64,000 bases of DNA from assembly GCA_049791475.1 (NCBI GenBank), contig JBAQZZ010000133.1, forward strand, positions 1 through 64,000, written 5' to 3'. Positions within the stretch are counted from its first letter, which is position 1, and the number at the start of each line of letters is the position of its first letter. The position numbers were made by a program, and so were the translations under genes. The DNA is from CAXBID01 sp049791475 (GTDB lineage: Bacteria > Bacteroidota > Bacteroidia > Flavobacteriales > Flavobacteriaceae). This document shows, piece by piece, positions 8,559-16,746 of this stretch. Below the pieces are notes generated by a model, which was given only the letters and a program-made list of their open reading frames with translations, had not been told where the DNA came from and ran no database searches.

Positions 8559-8670
8559 TCATTCCCGCGAAGGCGGGAATCTTTTAAATTGAAGTTCTAT
8601 TATAAATAAAACAGTAATATTAATAAATTCAGAATTTTTGTTCATCAAATTTCCGCCTTCGCGGGAATGA
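8559..8670. repeat. pair of inverted REP-like palindromes (REPIN-like)
   Basis: The first unit has ATTCCCGC-GAAG-GCGGGAAT at 8561-8580. The second, at 8649-8668, is ATTTCCGC-CTTC-GCGGGAAT and lies in the opposite orientation: its reverse complement matches the first unit including the flanking TCA. About 68 AT-rich bases separate them. Each unit is a small GC-rich hairpin in an AT-rich gap between obgE and hpt-adk, and the two units can also pair with each other. The arrangement resembles REPIN doublets mobilised by RAYT transposases; no such gene is in the window. Confidence 0.8.
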
Positions 8671-8673
8671 CAA

Positions 8674-9783
8674 TTACAAATTATCAATCGCACCACTCAA
8701 ACGTAGTGTAATATCTTCAATACTGCCAACACCATCTACTCCAAAATATTTATCTTGTGCAGAATAGTAATCTTTTAGAATAGCAGTTTTATTATAATAT
8801 TCTGTAATTCTATTTCTAATAATAGATTCGTCAGCATCATCTTTTCGGCCACTAGTTTTTCCACGTTCAAGTAAACGCTTAACTAAAATTTCATCATCAA
8901 CTTCTAAAGCTATCATCGCATTTATTTGCGAGTCTTTACTATCCATTAATTTATCTAGCGCATCCGCTTGTGCATTGGTACGTGGAAAACCATCAAATAT
9001 AAATCCTTCGGCATCGGTATTTTTTTCAACTTCAGCTTCTAACATATCTATAGTGACTTGGTCTGGAACCAATTCTCCTTTATCCATGTAAGATTTGGCT
9101 AACATACCTAAAGCCGTTTCGTTTTTAATATTATATCTAAAAACATCGCCTGTGGAAATGTGTACTAAGTTATATTTTTCCTTTAAGAAATTTGCTTGAG
9201 TTCCTTTTCCAGCTCCTGGAGGGCCAAATAGCACTAAATTCGTCATGTATTGTGTCTCTTTTATTTGATATACTTCTGGAATATCTCTTCCCAATCCATC
9301 ATAATCTAAACCGTAACCAACTATAAATTTATTAGGAATTTCTATACCAACATAATGTAATTTAAAGTCTTTTTTATAAGCTTCAGGTTTGTAAAATAAT
9401 GTGGCAATTTTTAGAGTTTTTACATTTTCATTTTCAAAAATGCGATGTACTTCTGCCAATGTATTTCCGGTATCAATAATATCTTCTAAAATAATAACCG
9501 TTCTACCTGATAAATCTTGAGTAAGTCCAATTAATCGTTGAATATCCTCACTAGATTTTACACCTTCGTAGGATGCTAACTTAATAAAAGTAACTTCACA
9601 CGGCTTAGGATATTTTTTTACAAAATCGCTTACCACCATAAAAGAGCCATTCAAAATACCGATGAAAACAGGAATTTCATCACCTATATCGTCAGCAATT
9701 TGACCAACCATTTTAGTTAAAGCATTATCAATTTCTTTAGCAGAAATAAATGGTTTAAAATATTTATCGTGAAGCTTTATCAA
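8674..9783 (-). CDS. hypoxanthine phosphoribosyltransferase-adenylate kinase fusion
   Basis: One continuous frame encodes two purine enzymes. Residues 1 to about 177 are HPRT (IMP/GMP from hypoxanthine/guanine and PRPP), with the PRPP-binding motif ILEDIIDTGNTL. From residue 180 onward is a complete short-type adenylate kinase (AMP + ATP to 2 ADP): P-loop FGPPGAGKGTQ, ISTGDVFRYNI, FIFDGFPRTNAQADAL and a short lid LLERGKTSGRKDD. The kinase Met is kept at the junction (ATG at 9246), so internal initiation is possible. I choose TTG at 9783 (MIKLHDKYFKPF), matching ordinary HPRT starts; the upstream TTG at 9807 is itself part of a perfect -7 promoter box and so is an unlikely start. obgE follows downstream. 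Confidence 0.9.
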   Translation of the reverse strand: MIKLHDKYFKPFISAKEIDNALTKMVGQIADDIGDEIPVFIGILNGSFMVVSDFVKKYPKPCEVTFIKLASYEGVKSSEDIQRLIGLTQDLSGRTVIILEDIIDTGNTLAEVHRIFENENVKTLKIATLFYKPEAYKKDFKLHYVGIEIPNKFIVGYGLDYDGLGRDIPEVYQIKETQYMTNLVLFGPPGAGKGTQANFLKEKYNLVHISTGDVFRYNIKNETALGMLAKSYMDKGELVPDQVTIDMLEAEVEKNTDAEGFIFDGFPRTNAQADALDKLMDSKDSQINAMIALEVDDEILVKRLLERGKTSGRKDDADESIIRNRITEYYNKTAILKDYYSAQDKYFGVDGVGSIEDITLRLSGAIDNL

Positions 9784-9804
9784 GGTTATTATTTTTTCAA
9801 GATG

Positions 9805-9812
9805 CAAAGATA
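9805..9812 (-). promoter_or_regulatory. -7 box of the hpt-adk promoter
   Basis: On the minus strand this reads TATCTTTG, a perfect match to the Bacteroidota -7 consensus TAnnTTTG. Transcription would start near 9800, about 15-17 bases before the chosen TTG start at 9783. No good -33 TTG is visible at the expected distance. Confidence 0.5.
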
Positions 9813-9920
9813 ATCAATAGATTAGCTAATAACGATTTTTTGATTTACGATTTAGGAACTATTTTAAGATTTAAGTGTATTTTTGCGTAACCTTATTTAA
9901 TTTCAGTAAAAAGTATTTAA

Positions 9921-11075
9921 ATGAATTACTTTTCTTCAAATTTCAAACTCGGTATTTTAGGTGGTGGCCAATTGGGTAAAATGCTGCTTTACAATACCAG
10001 AAAGTTTGATATTTATACCTGTGTTTTAGAAGCTAATAATGATGCGCCATGCAAAATAGCTTGTAATGAATTTCATTTAGGAAGTTTAATGGATTATGAT
10101 GCTGTTTATAACTTTGGAAAACAAGTTGATTTGCTAACTATTGAAATTGAAAATGTAAATATTGATGCACTTGAAGCGTTAGAAAAAGACGGTATAAAAG
10201 TTTATCCGTCTTCAAAAACATTGAGAACTATTCAAAACAAAGCAAAGCAAAAGTTGTTTTATATAGATCATAATTTACCAACTGCCCCTTTTTCGCGTTT
10301 TGCCTATCTTTCTGAAATTGAAGATGCCGTTGAAAATGGCGGTTTAAAGTTTCCTTTTGTGTGGAAAGCTGCGCAATTTGGTTATGATGGAACCGGTGTA
10401 AAAGTAGTAAGAAAACTTTCTGATTTGGAAGACTTGCCAAAAGGTGAATGCATCGCTGAAAATTTGGTGCCTTTTAAAAATGAATTGGCGGTTATTGTTG
10501 CTAGAAATCCATCTGGAGAAACTAAAACATATCCTGTTGTTGAGATGGAATTTCACCCAGAAGCCAACCAAGTGGAATATGTGATTTGTCCTGCAAGAAT
10601 TTCTGATAAAGTTTCTCAAAAAGCACAGGAAATCGCTTTGAAAACCTCAAAAGCATTCAATCATGTTGGGTTATTGGCTGTTGAAATGTTTCAAACACAA
10701 AACGACGATATTTTAATTAATGAAGTCGCTCCTCGCCCTCATAACTCTGGTCATCAAACTATTGAAGCCAGTTATACATCGCAATTTGAACAACATTTAA
10801 GAGCTATTTTAGATTTACCTTTGGGGCGAACTGATAGTAAAGTTGGAGGTGTAATGGTAAACTTAGTTGGCGCAGAAGGTTATACAGGTGCTGTGGTTTA
10901 TGAAAACATAGAATCTATAATGAAAATGGACGGTGTAACACCGCATATTTATGGAAAAAAACAAACGCGGCCGTTTCGTAAAATGGGACATGTTACCATA
11001 GTAAATGAAGATTTGAATGAAGCACGAAAAATTGCTGAGGAAGTTAAAAAAACTATTAAAGTAATAAGCAAATAA
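9921..11075 (+). CDS. purK: 5-(carboxyamino)imidazole ribonucleotide synthase PurK
   Basis: ATP-grasp enzyme of 384 residues that carboxylates AIR to N5-CAIR in purine synthesis. Visible motifs: N-terminal LGILGGGQLGKMLLY, the ATP-grasp loop KAAQFGYDGTGVKVV, NELAVIVARNPSGE, and the metal-binding INEVAPRPHNSGHQTIEASYTSQFEQHLRA block, all diagnostic for PurK. Length is normal. purE follows after a 2-base gap in one operon, and the product of PurK is the substrate of PurE. The gene diverges from hpt-adk, another purine gene. Confidence 0.96.
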   Translation: MNYFSSNFKLGILGGGQLGKMLLYNTRKFDIYTCVLEANNDAPCKIACNEFHLGSLMDYDAVYNFGKQVDLLTIEIENVNIDALEALEKDGIKVYPSSKTLRTIQNKAKQKLFYIDHNLPTAPFSRFAYLSEIEDAVENGGLKFPFVWKAAQFGYDGTGVKVVRKLSDLEDLPKGECIAENLVPFKNELAVIVARNPSGETKTYPVVEMEFHPEANQVEYVICPARISDKVSQKAQEIALKTSKAFNHVGLLAVEMFQTQNDDILINEVAPRPHNSGHQTIEASYTSQFEQHLRAILDLPLGRTDSKVGGVMVNLVGAEGYTGAVVYENIESIMKMDGVTPHIYGKKQTRPFRKMGHVTIVNEDLNEARKIAEEVKKTIKVISK

Positions 11076-11077
11076 TT

Positions 11078-11557
11078 ATGAGCAAAGTAGGCGTTATTAT
11101 GGGAAGTAAAAGTGATCTTCCGGTTATGCAAGAGGCGATTGATATTTTAAAAGGTTTTGATATTGAAGTAGAAGTTGATATTGTTTCTGCACACAGAACT
11201 CCAGAAAAATTATACGATTATGGTAAAAATGCGCATCTCAGAGGTTTTTCAGTTGTTATTGCTGGTGCTGGTGGAGCTGCACATTTACCAGGTATGATTG
11301 CTTCACTATCTCCATTACCTGTTATTGGTGTTCCTGTAAAAAGCAGTAATTCTATTGATGGTTGGGATTCTGTACTTTCTATTCTTCAAATGCCTGGTGG
11401 CGTTCCTGTAGCTACTGTAGCTTTAAATGGGGCGAAAAATGCTGGTATTTTAGCTGCACAAATTATTGGGTCTTCTGACAAATGTGTTTTAGACAAAATT
11501 CTAGCTTACAAGGAAGGTTTAAAAATAAAAGTAAACGAATCAGCTAAAAATTTATAA
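11078..11557 (+). CDS. purE: N5-carboxyaminoimidazole ribonucleotide mutase PurE
   Basis: A 159-residue class I PurE converting N5-CAIR to CAIR. It shows the phosphate-binding MGSKSDLPVM, the SAHRTPEKL motif with the catalytic His, the AGAGGAAHLPGMIAS loop and the GVPVATVALNGAKNAGILAAQI end, all at full length. It lies 2 bases after purK and is followed by an intrinsic terminator, so purK-purE is a two-gene operon. Confidence 0.97.
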   Translation: MSKVGVIMGSKSDLPVMQEAIDILKGFDIEVEVDIVSAHRTPEKLYDYGKNAHLRGFSVVIAGAGGAAHLPGMIASLSPLPVIGVPVKSSNSIDGWDSVLSILQMPGGVPVATVALNGAKNAGILAAQIIGSSDKCVLDKILAYKEGLKIKVNESAKNL

Positions 11558-11562
11558 CAAAA

Positions 11563-11591
11563 AAAAGCCCCGAACGTAATTCGAGGCTTTT
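11563..11591 (+). terminator. intrinsic terminator of purK-purE
   Basis: AAAAGCC at the left pairs with GGCTTTT at the right, with an inner CGAA/TTCG extension around a short loop. It lies 5 bases after the purE stop. Confidence 0.82.
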
Positions 11592-11709
11592 GTAGCTATT
11601 AACAATAATTCTTTGAGTTAGTCACTCTTTAAATTGTCGTTGGCTAATGTATAAAAAAAATTATTATGTACGCATAATACATTAAAAAAAATAACATATT
11701 CTCATTAAA

Positions 11710-13752
11710 ATGCTAAAAAAGTCATTAATTATACCGTTCAACACACCATTTAATACGCCTCCATTCTCTAAAATTCAAAATGAAGATTATCTTCCTACAA
11801 TAAAAGAAGCCATTAAATTGGCGAAAAAAGAGATTGGTGCAATTGTAAATAACAAAGAAAAACCTTCATTTGAAAATACTATTGAAGCATTAGAATTTTC
11901 TGGAGAGCAATTGGATAGAATTTCAAGTATTTTCTTCAACTTAAACTCGGCAGAAACAAATGAAACTATTCAAAAAATAGCTCAAGAAGTATCACCGCTT
12001 TTATCAGAGTTTAGTAATGACATTACATTAAATAAAGACTTATTTAAGCGTGTTAAAGTGGTTTATGATTCTCAAAATGAATTAAAATTAACCACTGAAC
12101 AACAAACACTCCTTGATAAAAAGTATAAAAGTTTTTCAAGAAATGGGGCTAATTTATTCGAAGATAAAAAGGAAAAACTAAGAGAGATAGATAAAAAACT
12201 GAGTCAGTTAAAATTAAAATTTGGAGAAAACATATTAGCAGAAACCAATAAATTTGAAATGCTAATTACAGATGAAAACGATTTATCTGGTTTACCCGAC
12301 GGTACAAAAGAGGCTGCTAAACAATTAGCTGAATCTAAAGAAAAAGAAGGTTGGTTATTCACTTTAGACTACCCGAGTTATATCCCTTTTGTGACTTATG
12401 CAGATAATCGTGAGTTACGAAAAAAGATATCTCTTGCTGCTGGATCAAAAGCCTTTAAAAATGATGATTTAGACAATCAAGAAAATGTGCTTCAAATTGT
12501 AAAACTTAGGCATGAACGTGCAAATTTGTTAGGCTACAAAACACATGCACATTTTGTATTAGAAGAACGCATGGCAGAAACCCCGGAGACTGTTTTAAAG
12601 TTTTCGAATGACCTTTTAGAAAAAGCAAAACCAGCCGCCGAACGTGAGTTTAAAAACCTTGAAAATTTCGCTAAAGATTTAGATAATATTGACAGGTTAG
12701 AAAAATGGGATGGTGCTTATTATTCTGAAAAGCTGAAACAAAAGTTATTCAGTTTAGATGATGAGAAATTGAAACCTTATTTCAAATTAGAAAACGTTAT
12801 CAATGGTGCGTTTACAATAGCCAATAAATTATTCGATTTAAATTTTGAAGAAATTAATACGATTGACAAATATCATGCAGATGTTTTAACATACAAAATA
12901 ATAGACAACAAAGGCGATTTAGTGTCTATATTTTATGCCGATTTTTTCCCAAGAACGGGAAAACGTAATGGTGCGTGGATGACATCCTACAAACCACAAT
13001 ATATAAAAGACGGAGAAAATAGCAGGCCACATGTTTCCATAGTTTGCAACTTTACAAAACCTACCAAAAGCAAACCTTCTTTGTTAACTTTTAATGAAGT
13101 CACTACCCTATTTCATGAATTTGGGCATGCACTTCATGGTATGTTAGCTAACACCACCTACCCAAGTTTATCGGGAACTAGCGTGTTTTGGGATTTTGTT
13201 GAATTGCCAAGTCAGGTGATGGAAAACTGGTGTTTCGAAAAAGAAGCTCTAGAATTATTTGCTAAACATTATGAAACCGGAGAAGTAATTCCGATGGATT
13301 TAGTAGAAAAAATAAAAGAATCCGCAACCTTTCATGAAGGGATGCAAACACTTAGACAATTAAGTTTTGGATTGTTAGATATGAGTTGGCATGGGCAAGA
13401 TCCATCAAAAATATCTGATGTAAAAGCACACGAATCTAAATCATTTAAAAACACATCGCTATATCCTGAAACCAAAGAAACTTGTATGAGTACTTCTTTT
13501 TCTCATATATTTCAAGGTGGTTATTCTTCTGGGTATTACAGTTATAAATGGGCTGAAGTTTTAGATGCCGATGCTTTTGAATATTTTAAAGAAGCAGGAG
13601 TTTTCAATAAAACGGTTGCCAATAAATTTAAAGACAACGTACTTTCTAAAGGTGGTACAGAAAACCCAATGACGCTTTATAAACGTTTTAGAGGACAAGA
13701 ACCGAAGCCTGAAGCTTTGTTGAAACGCGCTGGTTTGGTTGACATAAACTAA
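11710..13752 (+). CDS. M3-family zinc oligopeptidase (Dcp/oligopeptidase A type)
   Basis: A 680-residue metallopeptidase. The zinc motif HEFGH is at residues 469-473 (in VTTLFHEFGHALHGML), and the third zinc ligand Glu follows in the FVELPSQVMENW block. A conserved tyrosine-rich substrate region, GGYSSGYYSYKWAEVLDADAF, is near the C-terminus. There is no signal peptide (MLKKSLIIPFNTPFNTPPFSKI), so it is likely cytoplasmic and degrades short peptides. The length and order match peptidyl-dipeptidase Dcp and oligopeptidase A, which cannot be told apart here. It has its own transcription unit. Confidence 0.93.
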   Translation: MLKKSLIIPFNTPFNTPPFSKIQNEDYLPTIKEAIKLAKKEIGAIVNNKEKPSFENTIEALEFSGEQLDRISSIFFNLNSAETNETIQKIAQEVSPLLSEFSNDITLNKDLFKRVKVVYDSQNELKLTTEQQTLLDKKYKSFSRNGANLFEDKKEKLREIDKKLSQLKLKFGENILAETNKFEMLITDENDLSGLPDGTKEAAKQLAESKEKEGWLFTLDYPSYIPFVTYADNRELRKKISLAAGSKAFKNDDLDNQENVLQIVKLRHERANLLGYKTHAHFVLEERMAETPETVLKFSNDLLEKAKPAAEREFKNLENFAKDLDNIDRLEKWDGAYYSEKLKQKLFSLDDEKLKPYFKLENVINGAFTIANKLFDLNFEEINTIDKYHADVLTYKIIDNKGDLVSIFYADFFPRTGKRNGAWMTSYKPQYIKDGENSRPHVSIVCNFTKPTKSKPSLLTFNEVTTLFHEFGHALHGMLANTTYPSLSGTSVFWDFVELPSQVMENWCFEKEALELFAKHYETGEVIPMDLVEKIKESATFHEGMQTLRQLSFGLLDMSWHGQDPSKISDVKAHESKSFKNTSLYPETKETCMSTSFSHIFQGGYSSGYYSYKWAEVLDADAFEYFKEAGVFNKTVANKFKDNVLSKGGTENPMTLYKRFRGQEPKPEALLKRAGLVDIN

Positions 13753-13799
13753 TTTTAAGAAGGTTGAATTTGATAATTTAACCTTTTTTAAAAATAAAT

Positions 13800-13841
13800 T
13801 TTCAATAATTATTGAAAGTTCAGAAATAATTATTATATTTA
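13800..13841 (+). promoter_or_regulatory. gbsR promoter with overlapping operator palindrome
   Basis: A perfect 18-base palindrome, TTTCAATAATTATTGAAA, spans 13800-13817. Its right arm contains TTG at 13812-13814, which with TATATTTA at 13834-13841 (7 of 8 matches to TAnnTTTG, 19-base spacing) makes a plausible promoter. Transcription would then begin at or next to the ATG at 13845, giving a nearly leaderless message. The operator overlaps the -33 element, as expected for autorepression. Confidence 0.6.
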
Positions 13842-13844
13842 CGT

Positions 13845-14348
13845 ATGAAATACCAAGAAGCACAAGAAAAATTTATTAGCACATGGGGAAGCTTAGGCAC
13901 ATTATGGGGCATAAACAAAGCTATGGCGCAAATACAATCGCTACTTTTTATTTCTACTAAATCACTTTCTATGGAAGAAATCATGGAAGAACTAAAAATT
14001 TCTCGTGGTAATACTAGTATGAATTTAAGGCAGTTAATGGATTGGGGTATTGTTACTAAGGAACTCATTCCTGGCGAAAGAAAAGAGTTTTTTACTACTG
14101 AAAAAGATGTTCAAGAACTCGCAAGACATATTGCTAAAGAACGTAGCCGAAGAGAAATAAAACCTGTAATTAAGATTTTAAAAGACGTCTCTTCTATTAA
14201 AGATGATGGCACAGAAAAAACTAAAGAACTAATTAAACAAACCAAAGCGTTACATGATTTAGCTGAAACAGCAGATGCGATGATGAACAAAATTGTAAAT
14301 CAAGAACAAAACTGGATTACTAAATCTTTATTAAAACTAATCAAATAA
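13845..14348 (+). CDS. GbsR/MarR-family transcriptional regulator
   Basis: A 167-residue winged-helix regulator of the GbsR branch. It opens KYQEAQEKFISTWGSLGTLWGINKAMAQIQSLLF, the typical N-terminal helix of that branch. The recognition helix follows in MEEIMEELKISRGNTSMNLRQLMDWGIVTKEL, with a wing (PGERKEFFTT), and a long C-terminal helical tail suits dimerisation. Members control osmolyte uptake in Bacillus, but in Bacteroidota the targets vary. Matching TTTCA-N8-TGAAA palindromes occur in front of this gene and between it and the next gene (14366-14383), which suggests autoregulation and control of the following cluster. Confidence 0.9.
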   Translation: MKYQEAQEKFISTWGSLGTLWGINKAMAQIQSLLFISTKSLSMEEIMEELKISRGNTSMNLRQLMDWGIVTKELIPGERKEFFTTEKDVQELARHIAKERSRREIKPVIKILKDVSSIKDDGTEKTKELIKQTKALHDLAETADAMMNKIVNQEQNWITKSLLKLIK

Positions 14349-14365
14349 AAAAATTTAAAATATAC

Positions 14366-14383
14366 TTTCAATAATTTCTGAAA
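14366..14383 (+). promoter_or_regulatory. second TTTCA-N8-TGAAA operator, before the DoxX-like gene
   Basis: TTTCA (14366-14370), eight bases, TGAAA (14379-14383): the same arms and spacing as the palindrome in front of gbsR. It is placed 20 bases before the ATG of the next gene in a 54-base spacer, as expected for an operator of the same regulator acting on the downstream genes. Confidence 0.6.
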
Positions 14384-14402
14384 TTTTAAAAACTAAATAT
14401 TG

Positions 14403-14780
14403 ATGCTAAAAAAAATACTAAACTTATTCATCGCAATTGTTTGGTTTGCTAACGGTTTTTTTTGCAAAATTCTAAATCTTGTACCAAGACACCAAGAGAT
14501 AGTTGAAAGCATACTAGAAACAAATCATTCAAGAACAATTACTATAATAATTGGGCTTTCAGAAATTATAATGGCAATCTGGGTTATAAGTAATTATAAA
14601 TCAAAATTTAATGCCATAAGTCAAATTATAATAGTTGCAACAATGAATATTATAGAATTTACATTAGCACCTAATTTACTACTTTGGGGAAAGTTAAATG
14701 CGCTATTCGCTTTCCTATTTATCTTACTTGTATATTATACTAATTTTAAATTACATAAAAAACATGTTATCATTTCTTAA
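14403..14780 (+). CDS. DoxX-like small membrane protein
   Basis: A 125-residue protein with about four hydrophobic helices. It begins MLKKILNLFIAIVWFANGFFCKILNLVPRHQEIVESIL, the pattern of the DoxX-like family (PF13781-type), and continues with GLSEIIMAIWVISNY and IIEFTLAPNLLLWGKLNALF. I start at ATG 14403; a TTG lies one codon upstream at 14400. It overlaps the next gene by 17 bases and is the first gene after the putative GbsR operator, so it is probably the first of four co-transcribed genes. No biochemical function is known for the family. Confidence 0.82.
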   Translation: MLKKILNLFIAIVWFANGFFCKILNLVPRHQEIVESILETNHSRTITIIIGLSEIIMAIWVISNYKSKFNAISQIIIVATMNIIEFTLAPNLLLWGKLNALFAFLFILLVYYTNFKLHKKHVIIS

Positions 14781-15504
14781 AAACCATCCATTTGCCGTTG
14801 AAGCTTTTTTTGAAAGTTCACTTGTACTAACTTTTGCAATTCTAAAGGAGGAGCTACAAGGCTTAATTCCTGAGTGTTTAGAATTAGATACTTTTCAAGA
14901 CAAATATGCTTTTGTTGCAGTTGCCATGGTACAAACAAAAGATTTAAGACCAAAAGGATTTCCAAAATTTATGGGAAATGACTTTTTTTTAATTGGCTTT
15001 CGCATATTTGTTCGTTATACAACAACAAAGGGGAAATGTTTGCGAGGTTTATACATTATAAAATCTGAAACTAATAAACAAAAAATGCAAATTATGGGTA
15101 ATATTTTTACGCATTATAACTATACTACAACAGATATAAAACAAGACATAAAAGATAATACAAGACAAATATCATCTATTAAATCTAACTTTAAAATTGA
15201 ATTAGATACTACTAAAAGTGATGACATAGAATTACCAGAAAACTCACCATTCACAAACTGGAAAGAAGCAAGAAGATATGCAGGACCTTTACCATTCACT
15301 TTCACATATAACGAGAAAACAAAAGAGGTTTTAATCATTGAAGGTGTTAGACAAAACTGGAAACCCAGTGCTGTAAAATTAAACAATTATAATATTGGTT
15401 TCTTAAAAAAGCTAAAACTAAAAAATCCAGTTCTTGCAAATGCATTTATTATCGAAAATATACCATATTATTGGAAAAAAGGAAGAATAGAATTATGGAA
15501 ATAG
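14764..15504 (+). CDS. DUF2071 (YqjF-like) protein
   Basis: A protein of 246 residues. The start at ATG 14764 (MLSFLKNHPFAVEAFFESS) is chosen because the frame upstream lies inside the preceding membrane-protein gene and is unlike the family. The DUF2071/YqjF pattern is visible in LVLTFAILKEELQGLIPECLELDTFQ-KYAFVAVAMVQTKDLRPKG and in FRIFVRYTTTKGKCLRGLYII, plus a C-terminal WKPSAVKLNN...FLKKLKL block. YqjF-like proteins have an acetoacetate-decarboxylase-like fold with unknown activity. The gene overlaps its upstream (17 bases) and downstream (10 bases) neighbours, so co-translation is likely. Confidence 0.82.
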   Translation: MLSFLKNHPFAVEAFFESSLVLTFAILKEELQGLIPECLELDTFQDKYAFVAVAMVQTKDLRPKGFPKFMGNDFFLIGFRIFVRYTTTKGKCLRGLYIIKSETNKQKMQIMGNIFTHYNYTTTDIKQDIKDNTRQISSIKSNFKIELDTTKSDDIELPENSPFTNWKEARRYAGPLPFTFTYNEKTKEVLIIEGVRQNWKPSAVKLNNYNIGFLKKLKLKNPVLANAFIIENIPYYWKKGRIELWK

Positions 15505-16247
15505 AAAGAAAAAAATTTCAAGGCGTTTTAAATATACTAAGCTTTAATAGGCATTTTTATATTTATGGTTTAATTGTTTTAGCACTTATAATTGCCAGCC
15601 ATCAAATATTTCAATGGTCAAACGCTTTACTTTGGGTAGTTATTGCTGCATTTACTTATGGGTTGTTAATGCCATTAGTTGTTTCAGCTTACGTATATGA
15701 TTTTTCAGGATATTATGATTTTAATTGGTTAAAAAAATTAAATATTGAGGACTCAAATACAAAACAACTCGTTAATATTAATGCTGGTTTTGATGAAACA
15801 AGTTTTTTAATTAAAAATAACTTCCCAAAATCAAATTTAAATGTATTCGATTTTTACAATGCAGACAATCACACAGAACCTGCAATAATTAGAGCTAGAA
15901 AAGTAAGTTTAGTGTATCCAAATACACAACAAATAAAATCTGACATTATTCCTCTAAAAAATGAATGTGTAGATGTGATTTTTTTATTATCCGCAGCTCA
16001 TGAAATAAGATCTCAGCAAGAGAAAATTCAGTTTTTAAAAGAATGCCACAGACTATGTAAAACTGATGGTAAAGTAATTATGGTAGAACATTTACGTGAT
16101 TTTCCAAACTTTTTAGCTTTCTCAATTGGGTTTACTCATTTTTTTTCAAGAAATACATGGAGAAAAGCCTTTGAAAATGCTGGTTTTTCAACATTCGAAG
16201 AAACAAAGTTCACTTCATTTATGTCTATACTCAACTGTAAATCATAA
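15495..16247 (+). CDS. membrane-anchored class I SAM-dependent methyltransferase
   Basis: A 250-residue protein; the start at ATG 15495 (MEIERKKFQGVLNIL) overlaps the previous gene by 10 bases. Two hydrophobic helices near the N-terminus (about residues 22-68: YGLIVLALIIASHQIFQW and LLWVVIAAFTYGLLMPLVV) anchor it. A Rossmann-type methyltransferase core follows: LVNINAGFDETSF as a divergent motif I, NVFDFYNAD as motif II, VDVIFLLSAAHEIRSQQEKIQFLKECHRLCKTDGKVIMVEHLRD as the post-motifs. The motif I glycines are reduced (NAGFD), so activity is not assured. Its substrate is probably membrane-bound. Confidence 0.75.
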   Translation: MEIERKKFQGVLNILSFNRHFYIYGLIVLALIIASHQIFQWSNALLWVVIAAFTYGLLMPLVVSAYVYDFSGYYDFNWLKKLNIEDSNTKQLVNINAGFDETSFLIKNNFPKSNLNVFDFYNADNHTEPAIIRARKVSLVYPNTQQIKSDIIPLKNECVDVIFLLSAAHEIRSQQEKIQFLKECHRLCKTDGKVIMVEHLRDFPNFLAFSIGFTHFFSRNTWRKAFENAGFSTFEETKFTSFMSILNCKS

Positions 16248-16265
16248 TTATTCAATCTTTATATA

Positions 16266-16661
16266 ATGACATTTCACTTAAATATTATTGGTAGTCTTTT
16301 TATAGCATTAGCTTTTATTCATATACCATTTCCAAAATATTTCAAATGGAATATTGAACTTAAATCATTGAGTTTGATTAATAAGCAAATGATGATTGTT
16401 CATACTATTTTTATAGCAATAACAGTCTTTCTTATGGGGCTATTACTTTTAACAAGTTCAATAGAACTTATTGAAACGAATCTTGGTAAAAAAATATCAT
16501 TAGGTTTAGGGATATTTTGGTCAATTAGATTAATTTTTCAACTTTTTGGCTATTCATCAAAACTGTGGAAAGGAAAATTATTTGAAACAGTTGTCCATGT
16601 TGTATTTACTATATTTTGGACTTACGTTAGTACAATTTTTCTAATTATCTATTTTCAATAA
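16266..16661 (+). CDS. four-helix membrane protein of unknown function
   Basis: A 131-residue, strongly hydrophobic protein with four predicted helices: NIIGSLFIALAFIHIPF, MMIVHTIFIAITVFLMGLLLL, KKISLGLGIFWSIRLIFQLFGY and VVHVVFTIFWTYVSTIFLIIYF. I do not recognise the family. It lies 18 bases after the methyltransferase gene and is probably the last gene of the cluster headed by the GbsR-type regulator; no terminator hairpin was seen after it. Confidence 0.72.
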   Translation: MTFHLNIIGSLFIALAFIHIPFPKYFKWNIELKSLSLINKQMMIVHTIFIAITVFLMGLLLLTSSIELIETNLGKKISLGLGIFWSIRLIFQLFGYSSKLWKGKLFETVVHVVFTIFWTYVSTIFLIIYFQ

Positions 16662-16713
16662 CACATGCATTTTAAAGGATTTACTAAAAGATAGAATATT
16701 CATTTTTTTACCT

Positions 16714-16721
16714 TATTTTTG
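16714..16721 (+). promoter_or_regulatory. -7 box of the ECF sigma factor gene
   Basis: TATTTTTG matches TAnnTTTG perfectly and lies 25 bases before the ATG at 16747, giving a leader of about 20 bases. No clear -33 TTG is present, so a housekeeping promoter is only moderately supported. Confidence 0.42.
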
Positions 16722-16746
16722 AGTTCAAAGAAAATTTGCTACAATA

